A DNA stretch of 64,000 bases, taken from positions 263,927-327,926 of the forward strand of contig CAVYNE010000025.1 of the NCBI GenBank assembly GCA_963769715.1, in the 5' to 3' direction. Position numbers and translations under genes: made by a program. Source of the DNA: Palsa-504 sp963769715. Its GTDB lineage: Bacteria > Actinomycetota > Actinomycetes > Streptosporangiales > Streptosporangiaceae. Below are positions 55,285 through 63,157 of the stretch, in pieces. Every line of letters begins with the position of its first letter. The first letter of the stretch is position 1. Under the pieces are notes generated by a model, which saw nothing but the letters and a program-made list of their open reading frames with translations, had not been told where the DNA came from and ran no database searches.

Positions 55285-55673
55285 GTTCGCCTCCATAGCA
55301 TCCGCTTACCGGATCAGACGACGCTTCCCCGCCGAACTCATCGCGGCGGGCTCAGCCGCCGGCCCGCCGCCGCCTACGTCGCCAGAGCCGCCCGGTAACC
55401 GCACCGACTGCAACAACTCTGTCCGGCGACCACAGGCCGCCGGACAGAGACGCCGTTACCAACGACCCGATCGGCACTCGTCGGTGACCTACCGCGATCG
55501 CAGGGAAAACGCGAACCGATATGAACGGCTGCACCGTCACGCCCTGCCGACGTGCGGGCAGACTGATCTGGATGTTCTGAGCGGCCGTGTCGCTGCCGGA
55601 ACTACAAGAGCCGGATGACTTGAGTCGCGGCGCAGCCTGGCCCGGGACGAAGCGGCGGCTCTAGGCTCGGCTC
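55285..55673. other. Intergenic region, nothing recognised
   Basis: Between the DUF899 remnant and the MOSC gene. No supported gene or structured repeat seen. Confidence 0.5.
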
Positions 55674-56351
55674 GTGAAAATATGCCGTAGTGGTGTGCTG
55701 CTGTCGGTCAACCTCGCGACTGAGACCTCGGTCACCCCGCATGACACCGGCAGGACCGGTATTGGCAAGCACCCGGTCACCTGGCCGGTATCGGTTTCCG
55801 ACCCGGGGCCTAAGCGGCGCGGGCACCCGCGACCGAACGGCCTCGCGGGTGACATCGTCTGTACCACCGAGCATCACGGCGGCACGGACCAGGCCGTGTA
55901 CGCGTACGCGCGCGAGGACCTGGACTGGTGGGAGCGGGAACTGGGGTACGAGCTGCCGGCCGGCCGGTTCGGCGAGAACCTGACGACCCAGGGCCTGGAC
56001 CTGACGAACGCGCTGGTGGGGGAGCGCTGGCGGATCGGCGATACCGTGGTGCTGCAGGCGACCTCGCCGCGGATCCCTTGCGCGACGTTCGCGCACCGGA
56101 TGGGGGAGCCGAAGTGGGTAAAGAGGTTTGCCGCCCGCGGCGCGACCGGAACCTACCTGCGAGTGGTCGTCCCGGGCGAGATAAAGGCCGGAGACCGCAT
56201 CGAGGTTATCAGGCGTCCGCGGCACACGGTGACCATCGGCCGGTCATTTCGTGCCCTCACCACCGAAGCGGAGCTGCTGCCCAGCCTGCTAGAAGCCGGT
56301 GATGACCTGCCCCCGGAGGAGCGCGCGGCCATCCTGCGTCGTACCGGCTGA
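55674..56351 (+). CDS. MOSC domain protein
   Basis: 225 residues. The MOSC (MoCo sulfurase C-terminal) pattern is clear: GDIVCTTEHHGGTDQAVYAYA, GRFGENLTTQGLDLTNALVGERW, and the conserved Cys in PRIPCATFAHRM. It resembles YiiM-type proteins that reduce N-hydroxylated compounds with a molybdenum cofactor. The start GTG 55674 gives the normal beginning. The C-terminal 40 residues extend the usual fold. Confidence 0.88.
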   Translation: MKICRSGVLLSVNLATETSVTPHDTGRTGIGKHPVTWPVSVSDPGPKRRGHPRPNGLAGDIVCTTEHHGGTDQAVYAYAREDLDWWERELGYELPAGRFGENLTTQGLDLTNALVGERWRIGDTVVLQATSPRIPCATFAHRMGEPKWVKRFAARGATGTYLRVVVPGEIKAGDRIEVIRRPRHTVTIGRSFRALTTEAELLPSLLEAGDDLPPEERAAILRRTG

Positions 56352-56518
56352 CTCTGGCCACCTGCCGCGGCCCGGCGGCTCGCCGCCACGAGCTGATCTG
56401 CTGACACCAGCGCTGAATCACCATGGACGGCGCCATTCACGATGGCGCGGAGTGCATGTCGGTCCATGCGGTGGCCGGGTTGATCAAGTTCTTTTCGCCA
56501 GTGAGCCGGGCAGGCCTT

Positions 56519-57103
56519 TCAACTTGTCCGGGCCGCGATCTGCCGGGCCAGCTTGACGGCCTGCTGCGGACTTCCCTCCCAGGGAAGACCGTGACCGGGC
56601 AGGACCCAGCGAGCGTTGACCGGCTCGATCTTTTCCAGCGAGGCCAGGGCCCGGTCGTGATCCTCGTTCATGAACCGGGGGAGCAGTTGCGGTCCGGACT
56701 CGCCGTGGGAAAGGCTGAGCGTCGCCAGCGTGTCGCCCACGATCAGGACGTCACGGTCGGCCAGGCTCAGGGCCGCGTTTCCGGCGGTGTGGCCGGGCGT
56801 GTGGATGACGCGGGGACGGCCCGGCACGTCTAGGACTTCTTCGTCGGCGAAACCCGACGCCTCGGCCACGGGCGCCGCCGCCCGGTCATCGTGGTGCACG
56901 AGCACCGCCGCGCCCGCCTGCGTCCGGAGCCGTTCGGCATTACCCATATGGTCGGGGTGGTAATGGGTGAGCACGACGGCCTTGACGGATGACAGCGGAG
57001 CGTTCCGTGTGGCGAGGAACCGGGTCATCTGCGGCCAGTAGCCGGGCAGCCCCACGTCGATGAATGTATTCGCACGGTCTGAAAATGGTCCTACGCACCG
57101 CAT
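56519..57103 (-). CDS. MBL-fold metallohydrolase, N-terminally truncated
   Basis: 195 residues holding the main zinc motifs: LTHYHPDHMGN, TPGHTAGNAAL, LIVGDTLA and VLPGHG. The expected ~40-50 residues before FIDVGLPGYWPQM (first strands of the sandwich) are missing; the frame upstream of residue 14 does not match a metallo-beta-lactamase fold. Probably a truncated, perhaps inactive gene; a GTG or ATG start at 57103 is formal. It lies antisense to the leader of the LLM gene. Confidence 0.6.
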   Translation of the reverse strand: MRCVGPFSDRANTFIDVGLPGYWPQMTRFLATRNAPLSSVKAVVLTHYHPDHMGNAERLRTQAGAAVLVHHDDRAAAPVAEASGFADEEVLDVPGRPRVIHTPGHTAGNAALSLADRDVLIVGDTLATLSLSHGESGPQLLPRFMNEDHDRALASLEKIEPVNARWVLPGHGLPWEGSPQQAVKLARQIAARTS

Positions 57104-57210
57104 ACGGCAACGCGCTCAACGGAATATCCCGGCGCCCCGCGTTGCTGAGGTACATGCAAACGCATATATCTCGCCCGCGGCCGCAACCCCGCGGCACAGG
57201 AAGGCATGAC

Positions 57211-58398
57211 ATGCAGTTCGGGATCTTCTCGGTCAGCGACATCACCCGCGACCCGGTCTCGGGGGACACGCCCAGCGAGGCCGAACGGATCGACGCGATC
57301 GTGCAGATCGCGCAGAAGACCGAAGAGGTCGGGATGGACGTGTTCGCGATCGGCGAGCACCACAACCCGCCGTTCTTCTCCTCCTCGCCGACCACGCTGC
57401 TGGCGTTCATCGCGGCCACCACCAAGAGGCTGGTGGTGAGCACGGCGACCACGCTGATCACGACCAACGACCCGGTGCGCATCGCGGAGGAGTACGCGAT
57501 GCTCCAGCACCTGAGCAAGGGCCGGATGGACCTGATGCTCGGCCGTGGCAACACGGCGCCGGTCTATCCGTGGTTCGGCCAGGACATCCGGCAGGGCCTG
57601 CCGCTGGCACTGGAGAACTACAACCTGCTGCACCGGCTGTGGCGCGAGGACGTGGTGGATTGGCAGGGCAAGTTCCGGACCCCGCTGCAGGGCTTCACGT
57701 CGATCCCGCGGCCGCTGGATGACGTGCCGCCGTTCGTGTGGCACGGCTCGATCCGCACGCCGGAGATCGCCGAGCAGGCCGCGTACTACGGGGACGGCTT
57801 CTTCGCCAACAACATCTTCTGGCCGAAGGAGCACTACATGCGCCTGATCCGGTTCTACCGGCAGCGCTACGCCCACTACGGCCACGGCAGCGAGCAGCAG
57901 GCGATCGTCGGCCTGGGCGGCCAGGCCTACATCGCCAGGAACTCCCAGGATGCCAGGCGGGAGTTCCGCCCCTACTTCAACGAGGCGCCAGTCTACGGGC
58001 ACGGGCCGAGCATGGAGGATTTCGCCGAGCTCACGCCGCTGTCAGTGGGCAGCCCGCAGGAGGTCATCGACAAGACTCTGACCTTCCGCGAGCACTTCGG
58101 CGACTACCAGCGCCAGCTTTTCCTGGTGGACCACGCCGGCCTGCCGCTCAAGACCGTCCTCGACCAGCTCGACCTGCTCGGCGAGGAGGTCGTGCCGGTG
58201 CTCCGCAGGGAAATCGCGGCCCGGCAGGACCCGCAGACCCCGGCGGCGCCCACCCACGCGAGCCTGGTCCGGGCCAAGTACGGCGATCAGGCCCCGCGCC
58301 AGCCGCGGCCGAACGCGAACCGCGGCGACAACGTGACCGGCGCGTCCCCCTATCAGGACACTGACGCCAAGCAGCAGGCCGAGTACCCGGACCTGTGA
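57211..58398 (+). CDS. LLM-class flavin-dependent oxidoreductase (CE1758 type)
   Basis: A luciferase-like monooxygenase of 395 residues, family-named after Corynebacterium CE1758. Start MQFGIFSVSDITRDP, then EEVGMDVFAIGEHHNPPFFSSSP, KGRMDLMLGRGNTAPVYPWFG, and WHGSIRTPEIAEQAA fit. It uses reduced FMN, and an FMN reductase of the CE1759 type is encoded two genes on, the known partner arrangement. ATG 57211 follows aggaagg. The stop overlaps the MarR gene start. Confidence 0.9.
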   Translation: MQFGIFSVSDITRDPVSGDTPSEAERIDAIVQIAQKTEEVGMDVFAIGEHHNPPFFSSSPTTLLAFIAATTKRLVVSTATTLITTNDPVRIAEEYAMLQHLSKGRMDLMLGRGNTAPVYPWFGQDIRQGLPLALENYNLLHRLWREDVVDWQGKFRTPLQGFTSIPRPLDDVPPFVWHGSIRTPEIAEQAAYYGDGFFANNIFWPKEHYMRLIRFYRQRYAHYGHGSEQQAIVGLGGQAYIARNSQDARREFRPYFNEAPVYGHGPSMEDFAELTPLSVGSPQEVIDKTLTFREHFGDYQRQLFLVDHAGLPLKTVLDQLDLLGEEVVPVLRREIAARQDPQTPAAPTHASLVRAKYGDQAPRQPRPNANRGDNVTGASPYQDTDAKQQAEYPDL

Positions 58399-58883
58399 TG
58401 CCTGGACCGGCGGGCACGGCCCGCGGGCAGCTGGCCAACGACGCCTGGGAGGCCCTGCTGACCGCGCATGCCGTCCTGATGAAGCAGTTCGCCGCCTCCG
58501 GCATCTGGGACGACGTGTCCATGCGGGAGTACGACGTGCTGTACACGCTGTCCAAGTGCTCGGAACCCATCAACCTGACCGAGCTGAACCGGCACGTCCT
58601 GCTCAGCCAGCCGGCCCTGTCCCGCCTGGTGGACCGGCTGGCCGAGCGCGGCCTGGTCGAGCGCTGCGCCGACCCCGCCGACGGGCGCGGCGTACGGCTG
58701 TCGCTCACCGGCGCCGGCCGGATCGTGCAGCGCCGGATCGGGCGCCGGCACGCCCGCGGCGTGGCCCGCGCCATGACCGCCGGGCTGACCGCCGCCGAAC
58801 TGGCGCAGCTGGAAACCCTCTGCCGGAAACTAGCCGCCGCACCCATGCCAGCCACCGACACAAGCGAGGTCCCGATCCCTTGA
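58395..58883 (+). CDS. MarR-family regulator
   Basis: 162 residues with a winged helix: VSMREYDVLYTLSK, NLTELNRHVLLSQPALSRLVDRLAERGLVERC and the DPADGRGVRLSLTGAG wing. It lies between the LLM monooxygenase and the FMN reductase genes with 4-base overlaps at both sides, so it is a co-transcribed local regulator, probably of its operon. GTG 58395 or ATG 58398 are equal. Confidence 0.9.
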   Translation: MMPGPAGTARGQLANDAWEALLTAHAVLMKQFAASGIWDDVSMREYDVLYTLSKCSEPINLTELNRHVLLSQPALSRLVDRLAERGLVERCADPADGRGVRLSLTGAGRIVQRRIGRRHARGVARAMTAGLTAAELAQLETLCRKLAAAPMPATDTSEVPIP

Positions 58884-59578
58884 ACGCCCCCAACAGGGCC
58901 GAACGATTCAGGGCCGAACGATTCAGGCTCGTCGTGGTCAGCGCCGGCACCAGCGACCCCTCGTCGACGCGGCTGCTGGCCGACCGCACGGCCGAGCGCG
59001 CCGCCGCCCTGGCCGCCGGGCACGGGCACACGGTGACGGTCAGCGTCGTCGACCTGCGCGAGATCGCCGCCGACATCTCCACCGCGCTGGTCTCCCAGCT
59101 GATCACGCCGAAGCTGCGACAGGCGATCACGGTCCTCGGCGAGGCGGACGGCGTCATTGCCGCCGCCCCGGTCTACAAGGCCGGCCCCAGCGGCCTGTTC
59201 ACCTCGTTCTTCGGCGTGCTGGACAACGACCTGCTCATCGCCAAGCCGGTGGTGATCGCCGCGACGGCCGGCACCGCCCGGCACGCCCTGGTCGCGGACT
59301 CCTCGATGCGCCCGATGTTCGCCTACCTGCGCACCATGACGGTGCCGACCTCCCTGTTCGCCGCCCCGGAGGACTGGAGCGACCCGGCCCTGGCCACGCG
59401 CATCGACCGGGCCGCGCTCGAGCTCGTGCTCCTGATGGAAAGCGGCTTCGCCCGCAAGATCAAGGACGAGTCCTGGCAGAACTACCAGCACGAGTACGGC
59501 AGCGCCGGCGGCACCGAGACCGCCATCGACCTCGACACCGACCTCATGCGCCTCGCCACCGGCGGCTCCGTCCCATAA
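58880..59578 (+). CDS. NAD(P)H-dependent FMN reductase (CE1759 type)
   Basis: 232 residues of the flavodoxin-like fold: FRLVVVSAGTSDPSSTRLLADR, VIAAAPVYKAGPSGLFTSFFGVLD, and PVVIAATAGTARHALVADS. It is the usual partner that supplies reduced FMN to CE1758-type monooxygenases. The start is TTG 58880, overlapping the MarR stop; an in-frame reading from 58556 is antisense-like and rejected. Two exact copies of a 15-bp unit near its start encode RAERF twice. Confidence 0.88.
   Translation: MNAPNRAERFRAERFRLVVVSAGTSDPSSTRLLADRTAERAAALAAGHGHTVTVSVVDLREIAADISTALVSQLITPKLRQAITVLGEADGVIAAAPVYKAGPSGLFTSFFGVLDNDLLIAKPVVIAATAGTARHALVADSSMRPMFAYLRTMTVPTSLFAAPEDWSDPALATRIDRAALELVLLMESGFARKIKDESWQNYQHEYGSAGGTETAIDLDTDLMRLATGGSVP
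58896..58925 (+). repeat. 15-bp tandem repeat, 2 units, in the FMN reductase gene
   Basis: Two exact copies of gggccgaacgattca near the N-terminus. Confidence 0.9.
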
Positions 59579-59594
59579 AACCCGATAACGGCCG

Positions 59595-60139
59595 CCCGCC
59601 GCGTAACCGAACGCGGACGGGAGCGTTAATGCCGCACGCCTCAGAGCCGAGGGCGGCTGGGACAAGGCGTTCGCGGTCATCAACCTGGACTGCGACACCG
59701 ACATCGAGGTGCCCGCCATGCGGGTGCCGACCGGCCAGCTGCAGCAGGGCTTCGGCGCCGACGCGCAAGGGATCGTGCCCTATCCGGTCAAGAGCATCGA
59801 GCTACAGGCCGAGGCCGAGTCCTTCTACGGCCGCCGCGGCGTGATCCCGTGCTGGGGCAACCACCGGGAGGAGAACCGGCGGCCTTCCGGCACCTTGTCC
59901 GGCGGCCGGACTTTGCCATGCTCGGCGCGCCCGGGGTGGACGACCTGATGCGGGCGGTGACCAGCGCGGGGACGCTCGACGAGACGGCGGTCATGCACAA
60001 GCTCCAGCATCTGGACATCAACACGCTGGGCATCGTGTGGGCTCGCACCCCGGCTGACTACGAGAACATCTCCCAGGTGCTCGCCGCGATGGAGGTCATC
60101 GCCCCCGACGGCACCGTCACCCTCTACAACAACAAGTAG
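59595..60139 (+). pseudogene. Unknown gene, broken by a frameshift
   Basis: Two pieces read well in different frames: GGWDKAFAVINLDCDTDIEV to FYGRRGVIPCWGNHREEN, then AAFRHLVRRPDFAMLG to the end TVTLYNNK before the stop at 60137. The junction near 59876 lacks one G (cggcgg would become cgggcgg, giving ENRAAFRHL), another likely homopolymer indel. The family is not recognised. No good start is seen near its left end. Confidence 0.5.
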
Positions 60140-60175
60140 CCCCGCCCGGATCGGGGACGGTTACTTGAGCGCGAC

Positions 60176-60213
60176 CTAGTGTGCGTAGCGCCCGGCGGCG
60201 CTACGCACACTAG
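60176..60213. terminator. 17-bp perfect hairpin
   Basis: ctagtgtgcgtagcgcc (60176-60192) and its complement (60197-60213) enclose the loop cggc. It lies between a plus-strand remnant and the 3' end of the P-loop/kinase gene. Probably a terminator for one or both strands; the T-tract is weak. Confidence 0.6.
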
Positions 60214-60227
60214 CCGTTACCGGCTGG

Positions 60228-62825
60228 TCAAAGGTCAGCGCGGACGTCGCGCAAGGCGAGCCGCATGTCAGCAGCCGTGCCGAAGCGATCGACGCTGGCT
60301 GGGGCGCATGCCTTGATGAGAAACTCGGCCAGGCCCGGGTTGAGGTCAAAGCGCATCGTTCTCGGGTCGGTCGCCGGCACGTCGACCATGGGCCTCGCAT
60401 TCGGGAACGGGTGGTGGCCGTCGCAGAGGAGCCGATAGAGCAGTACACCGACGGCGAACAGGTCGGTGGAGACGTCCCAGCGATCCAGGCCGGCGTCGGG
60501 TGGCTGATACGGCGGTGTGCCTGACTGCGTATGCACGGGGTCGCCGACCCGGGAGGCGATGTTGAAGTCAAGCAGTTTCGCTCCCGTGCGAGTGAGCACC
60601 ACGTTGAGCGGTTTGATGTCGCGGTGAACCAGCCCGTTGTCCTTCAGTTCCATCCACTCGTGCGACTCGGCTTCCGGCAGGCTGCCTTCGCGACGTTTAG
60701 CATCCAGCTGCTTAAGGCGCGCCGAATCAGGATGAAAAGCGACGAGCGCGTCTAGCAGATCGAGTGCGACATCTACTGCCTCCCGGTCGCGAAGGCGCCT
60801 CTTTCCGGTGACGAACTCATCGAGTGACTCCCCGTCAATGAACTCGGTGATGAGATACCAGTCGCCGACGTTGGTCTTGCCTGCCCAGAAGACCTCCACC
60901 ACGTTGGGATGATGGATCTTCCGCAGGGCGCCGATCTCGCGGCGCACCGCCTCATACCCGGCGGCGCTGTCGAAGAGCTTGAGCGCTCGCTCCTCACCCT
61001 CAACGTCGTCGCGCACACGATAGACTTTCGAAAAGCTGCCCTGCCCGAGTACGTCCAGAATCTCGAAGCGGCCGTCAAGGACGTCGCCGACAGCGTAGCC
61101 AGCAGCTTTGGCCCCGGCCGAGGCTCGCAGCTCTGCCGGGTCAGGTTCCGGGAGCGCTTGGCTGCCGCCTGAGGGCGGTGCAGCGGCCGATACCTCGGGA
61201 AGATCGTTGCGCTCCGGGTATGTGAGTGGGCGGGTGTGGCGCGCATCGCCGGCCCCAGCGGAGCCCGCCGGCACATGCCGGATTCCCCCGACGGTGTGCA
61301 CCAGGCACGGATGCAGTACGTAGGTGCCTACCTCCGGCGGGAAATGAAACTCCTCGACGTCGCCCATGGAGTAGAACCGGCGCCGCCCGGACTCGTCGAC
61401 ATACCCGAGCAAGCCGTTCTGCCACAGGACCGAGGCGAGGTCCGTCGCCTGCTCGAAGTGCAGATCGGCCACTTCCTGCAGTGCCCCCAGATCCCCGCGC
61501 GAGAAGCAGTCGACTCCGATCATCCGGACGAAGGACCGAACGTCCTCCTGCACGCCGCTGATGTAGGACTGGGTGCTGGTGAACAATTCGGAGTAGTCGT
61601 GCAGGGCGGCGTTCTTCGGCATCAGGTCCGACGAGATCTGGTTGGCGCACTGGGCCAGCTGGGAGTCGCCGAACCGCTTGGCGCAGCGTTGCACCACACC
61701 CGCCAGAGCCGCCGGCGGCAGGCCCTCGTGGCCAGCCTGCTTCTGCCGCAGGACCTCCTCGTTCAGCTCATTGCCGAGCGAGATGATGTCGCGCGGAATC
61801 AGCCTCGTGTGGCTGAGCAGGTAGTCCTCGATCGTTCCGTCGCCATCGGGTCCCGGCCAGTCGCCGTTGACCCCGAGCCAGTCGCCGATCGTGGGGGGGC
61901 CGCTGGTGGAGCGTCGCATCAGCAGTGATGGCGGCAGCCGCTGCAGTTTTTTCTGAAGCAGATAGAGCAGCGAGCTCCGGTCCCAGGTCAGGACGCGTAT
62001 GTGCGGTTCGTTGTAGTACCGCGGCGCATGTTCTGACCGGTACACCGACGACATGACGATGTCGCGGATGCAAACGACGACATGCAGACGGCCGCCCAGC
62101 CTATGGTCGCGGAGCATCCGCATGACCTGATAGAACAACCCCTCCTGGCACTTCAGCCAGTACATCGGGGCGTGGCTGAACTCCTCGTCCAGCGCGTCAA
62201 GGTAGAAATAGATCGGCTTGCACTGGCCGACAACCTCGCCCAGCAGATCCTCGAGGTCGTCCCACAGCGGATCGTCGAGGTACGCAGATAGCTGATGGGC
62301 GGTCTGCCGCAGATTAATGATGTCGCGCACCTGGCTGTAGATCGACCGGGGCCGGCGGAAGTCGTCGAGCAGCCGAGCATACGACTTCTCCATCTCCTCG
62401 GCCTGCTCGTCGCGCAACTGATGACGCAACTCGGGACGGCACAGCAGGTGCGAGGCCAGCGACCGCATGATCGCGCGCTCCCAGATCTGCATCCACTTCT
62501 CGACCAGGACACGGTCCGAGAACCACTGGCACGCCTTCACCACAACTTCGGTCTTCGGCAAGCTCTGCTGCGGCGCATCGGCGTAAACGGAGTCCTGATG
62601 TGCCTGGAAATCCTGAAGACGCCGCAGGTAGACCGTCTTGCCAGCCCCGAGCTTCCCCACGATGACCCGCACCATGGAGTCGTTCGCACGGGTCGCGAGG
62701 TGGCCATACGCCGGATCGCCGCCGAAGTCGACGAACTCGCTGATCAAATCCTCGATGTCGGCCCGTGACCCGTCCGGATTGCCAAACGGCCCCACCGGGT
62801 CGAGCCGACGTCGTCTGCTGCCCAT
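60228..62825 (-). CDS. P-loop NTPase fused to a Hanks-type kinase
   Basis: 865 residues in two modules. N-terminal P-loop NTPase, possibly Sll1717-type (STAND-like): Walker A GKLGAGKT at residues 57-64, Walker B IYFYLDALDE at 205-214. Residues 300-560 are a helical middle. C-terminal kinase: GQGSFSKV at 594-601, Lys616, a 30-residue insert, HRDIKPLN at 734-741, then DFN at 753-755 in place of DFG, GTPPYQPPD. All other key residues are kept. The start ATG 62825 follows gggagagaag. It is divergent from another kinase gene. The combination of ATPase sensor and kinase effector is like a regulatory or defence switch; that role is inferred. Confidence 0.85.
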   Translation of the reverse strand: MGSRRRRLDPVGPFGNPDGSRADIEDLISEFVDFGGDPAYGHLATRANDSMVRVIVGKLGAGKTVYLRRLQDFQAHQDSVYADAPQQSLPKTEVVVKACQWFSDRVLVEKWMQIWERAIMRSLASHLLCRPELRHQLRDEQAEEMEKSYARLLDDFRRPRSIYSQVRDIINLRQTAHQLSAYLDDPLWDDLEDLLGEVVGQCKPIYFYLDALDEEFSHAPMYWLKCQEGLFYQVMRMLRDHRLGGRLHVVVCIRDIVMSSVYRSEHAPRYYNEPHIRVLTWDRSSLLYLLQKKLQRLPPSLLMRRSTSGPPTIGDWLGVNGDWPGPDGDGTIEDYLLSHTRLIPRDIISLGNELNEEVLRQKQAGHEGLPPAALAGVVQRCAKRFGDSQLAQCANQISSDLMPKNAALHDYSELFTSTQSYISGVQEDVRSFVRMIGVDCFSRGDLGALQEVADLHFEQATDLASVLWQNGLLGYVDESGRRRFYSMGDVEEFHFPPEVGTYVLHPCLVHTVGGIRHVPAGSAGAGDARHTRPLTYPERNDLPEVSAAAPPSGGSQALPEPDPAELRASAGAKAAGYAVGDVLDGRFEILDVLGQGSFSKVYRVRDDVEGEERALKLFDSAAGYEAVRREIGALRKIHHPNVVEVFWAGKTNVGDWYLITEFIDGESLDEFVTGKRRLRDREAVDVALDLLDALVAFHPDSARLKQLDAKRREGSLPEAESHEWMELKDNGLVHRDIKPLNVVLTRTGAKLLDFNIASRVGDPVHTQSGTPPYQPPDAGLDRWDVSTDLFAVGVLLYRLLCDGHHPFPNARPMVDVPATDPRTMRFDLNPGLAEFLIKACAPASVDRFGTAADMRLALRDVRADL

Positions 62826-63157
62826 CTTCTCTCCCAACCCGGATCGTAGCTGCCCACAGGAGTAAGAGCCAGCAGCGTCAGCACCAGATAAGGGCAGCGG
62901 ACCGCGTGAAACGGGTCCCGGCACTCACCAGGAAAGGCTGCCCGGGATGAGGCGGGTCTTACCCGACGATCTGCCGGACCAGCCGATAGCGTGCGGCCGT
63001 GCTGCTGTTGTTTCCACACCCATCGGGTGATGGCGGAGCGGGCGCGGGAGGCGACCCGGTGTTGGCCGGGCCTGAGGGATGGCCCCGCCAGCGCCGGGTA
63101 CGGCTAGGAGGTATAAGCAAGTATAGAGGTGGCTCTGACCGTGGGTGGAGGTGCGCG
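62826..63157. other. Divergent intergenic region
   Basis: No gene seen. It should hold promoters of both the P-loop/kinase and the right-hand kinase genes; some partly self-complementary sequence occurs near 62900-62950. Confidence 0.5.
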
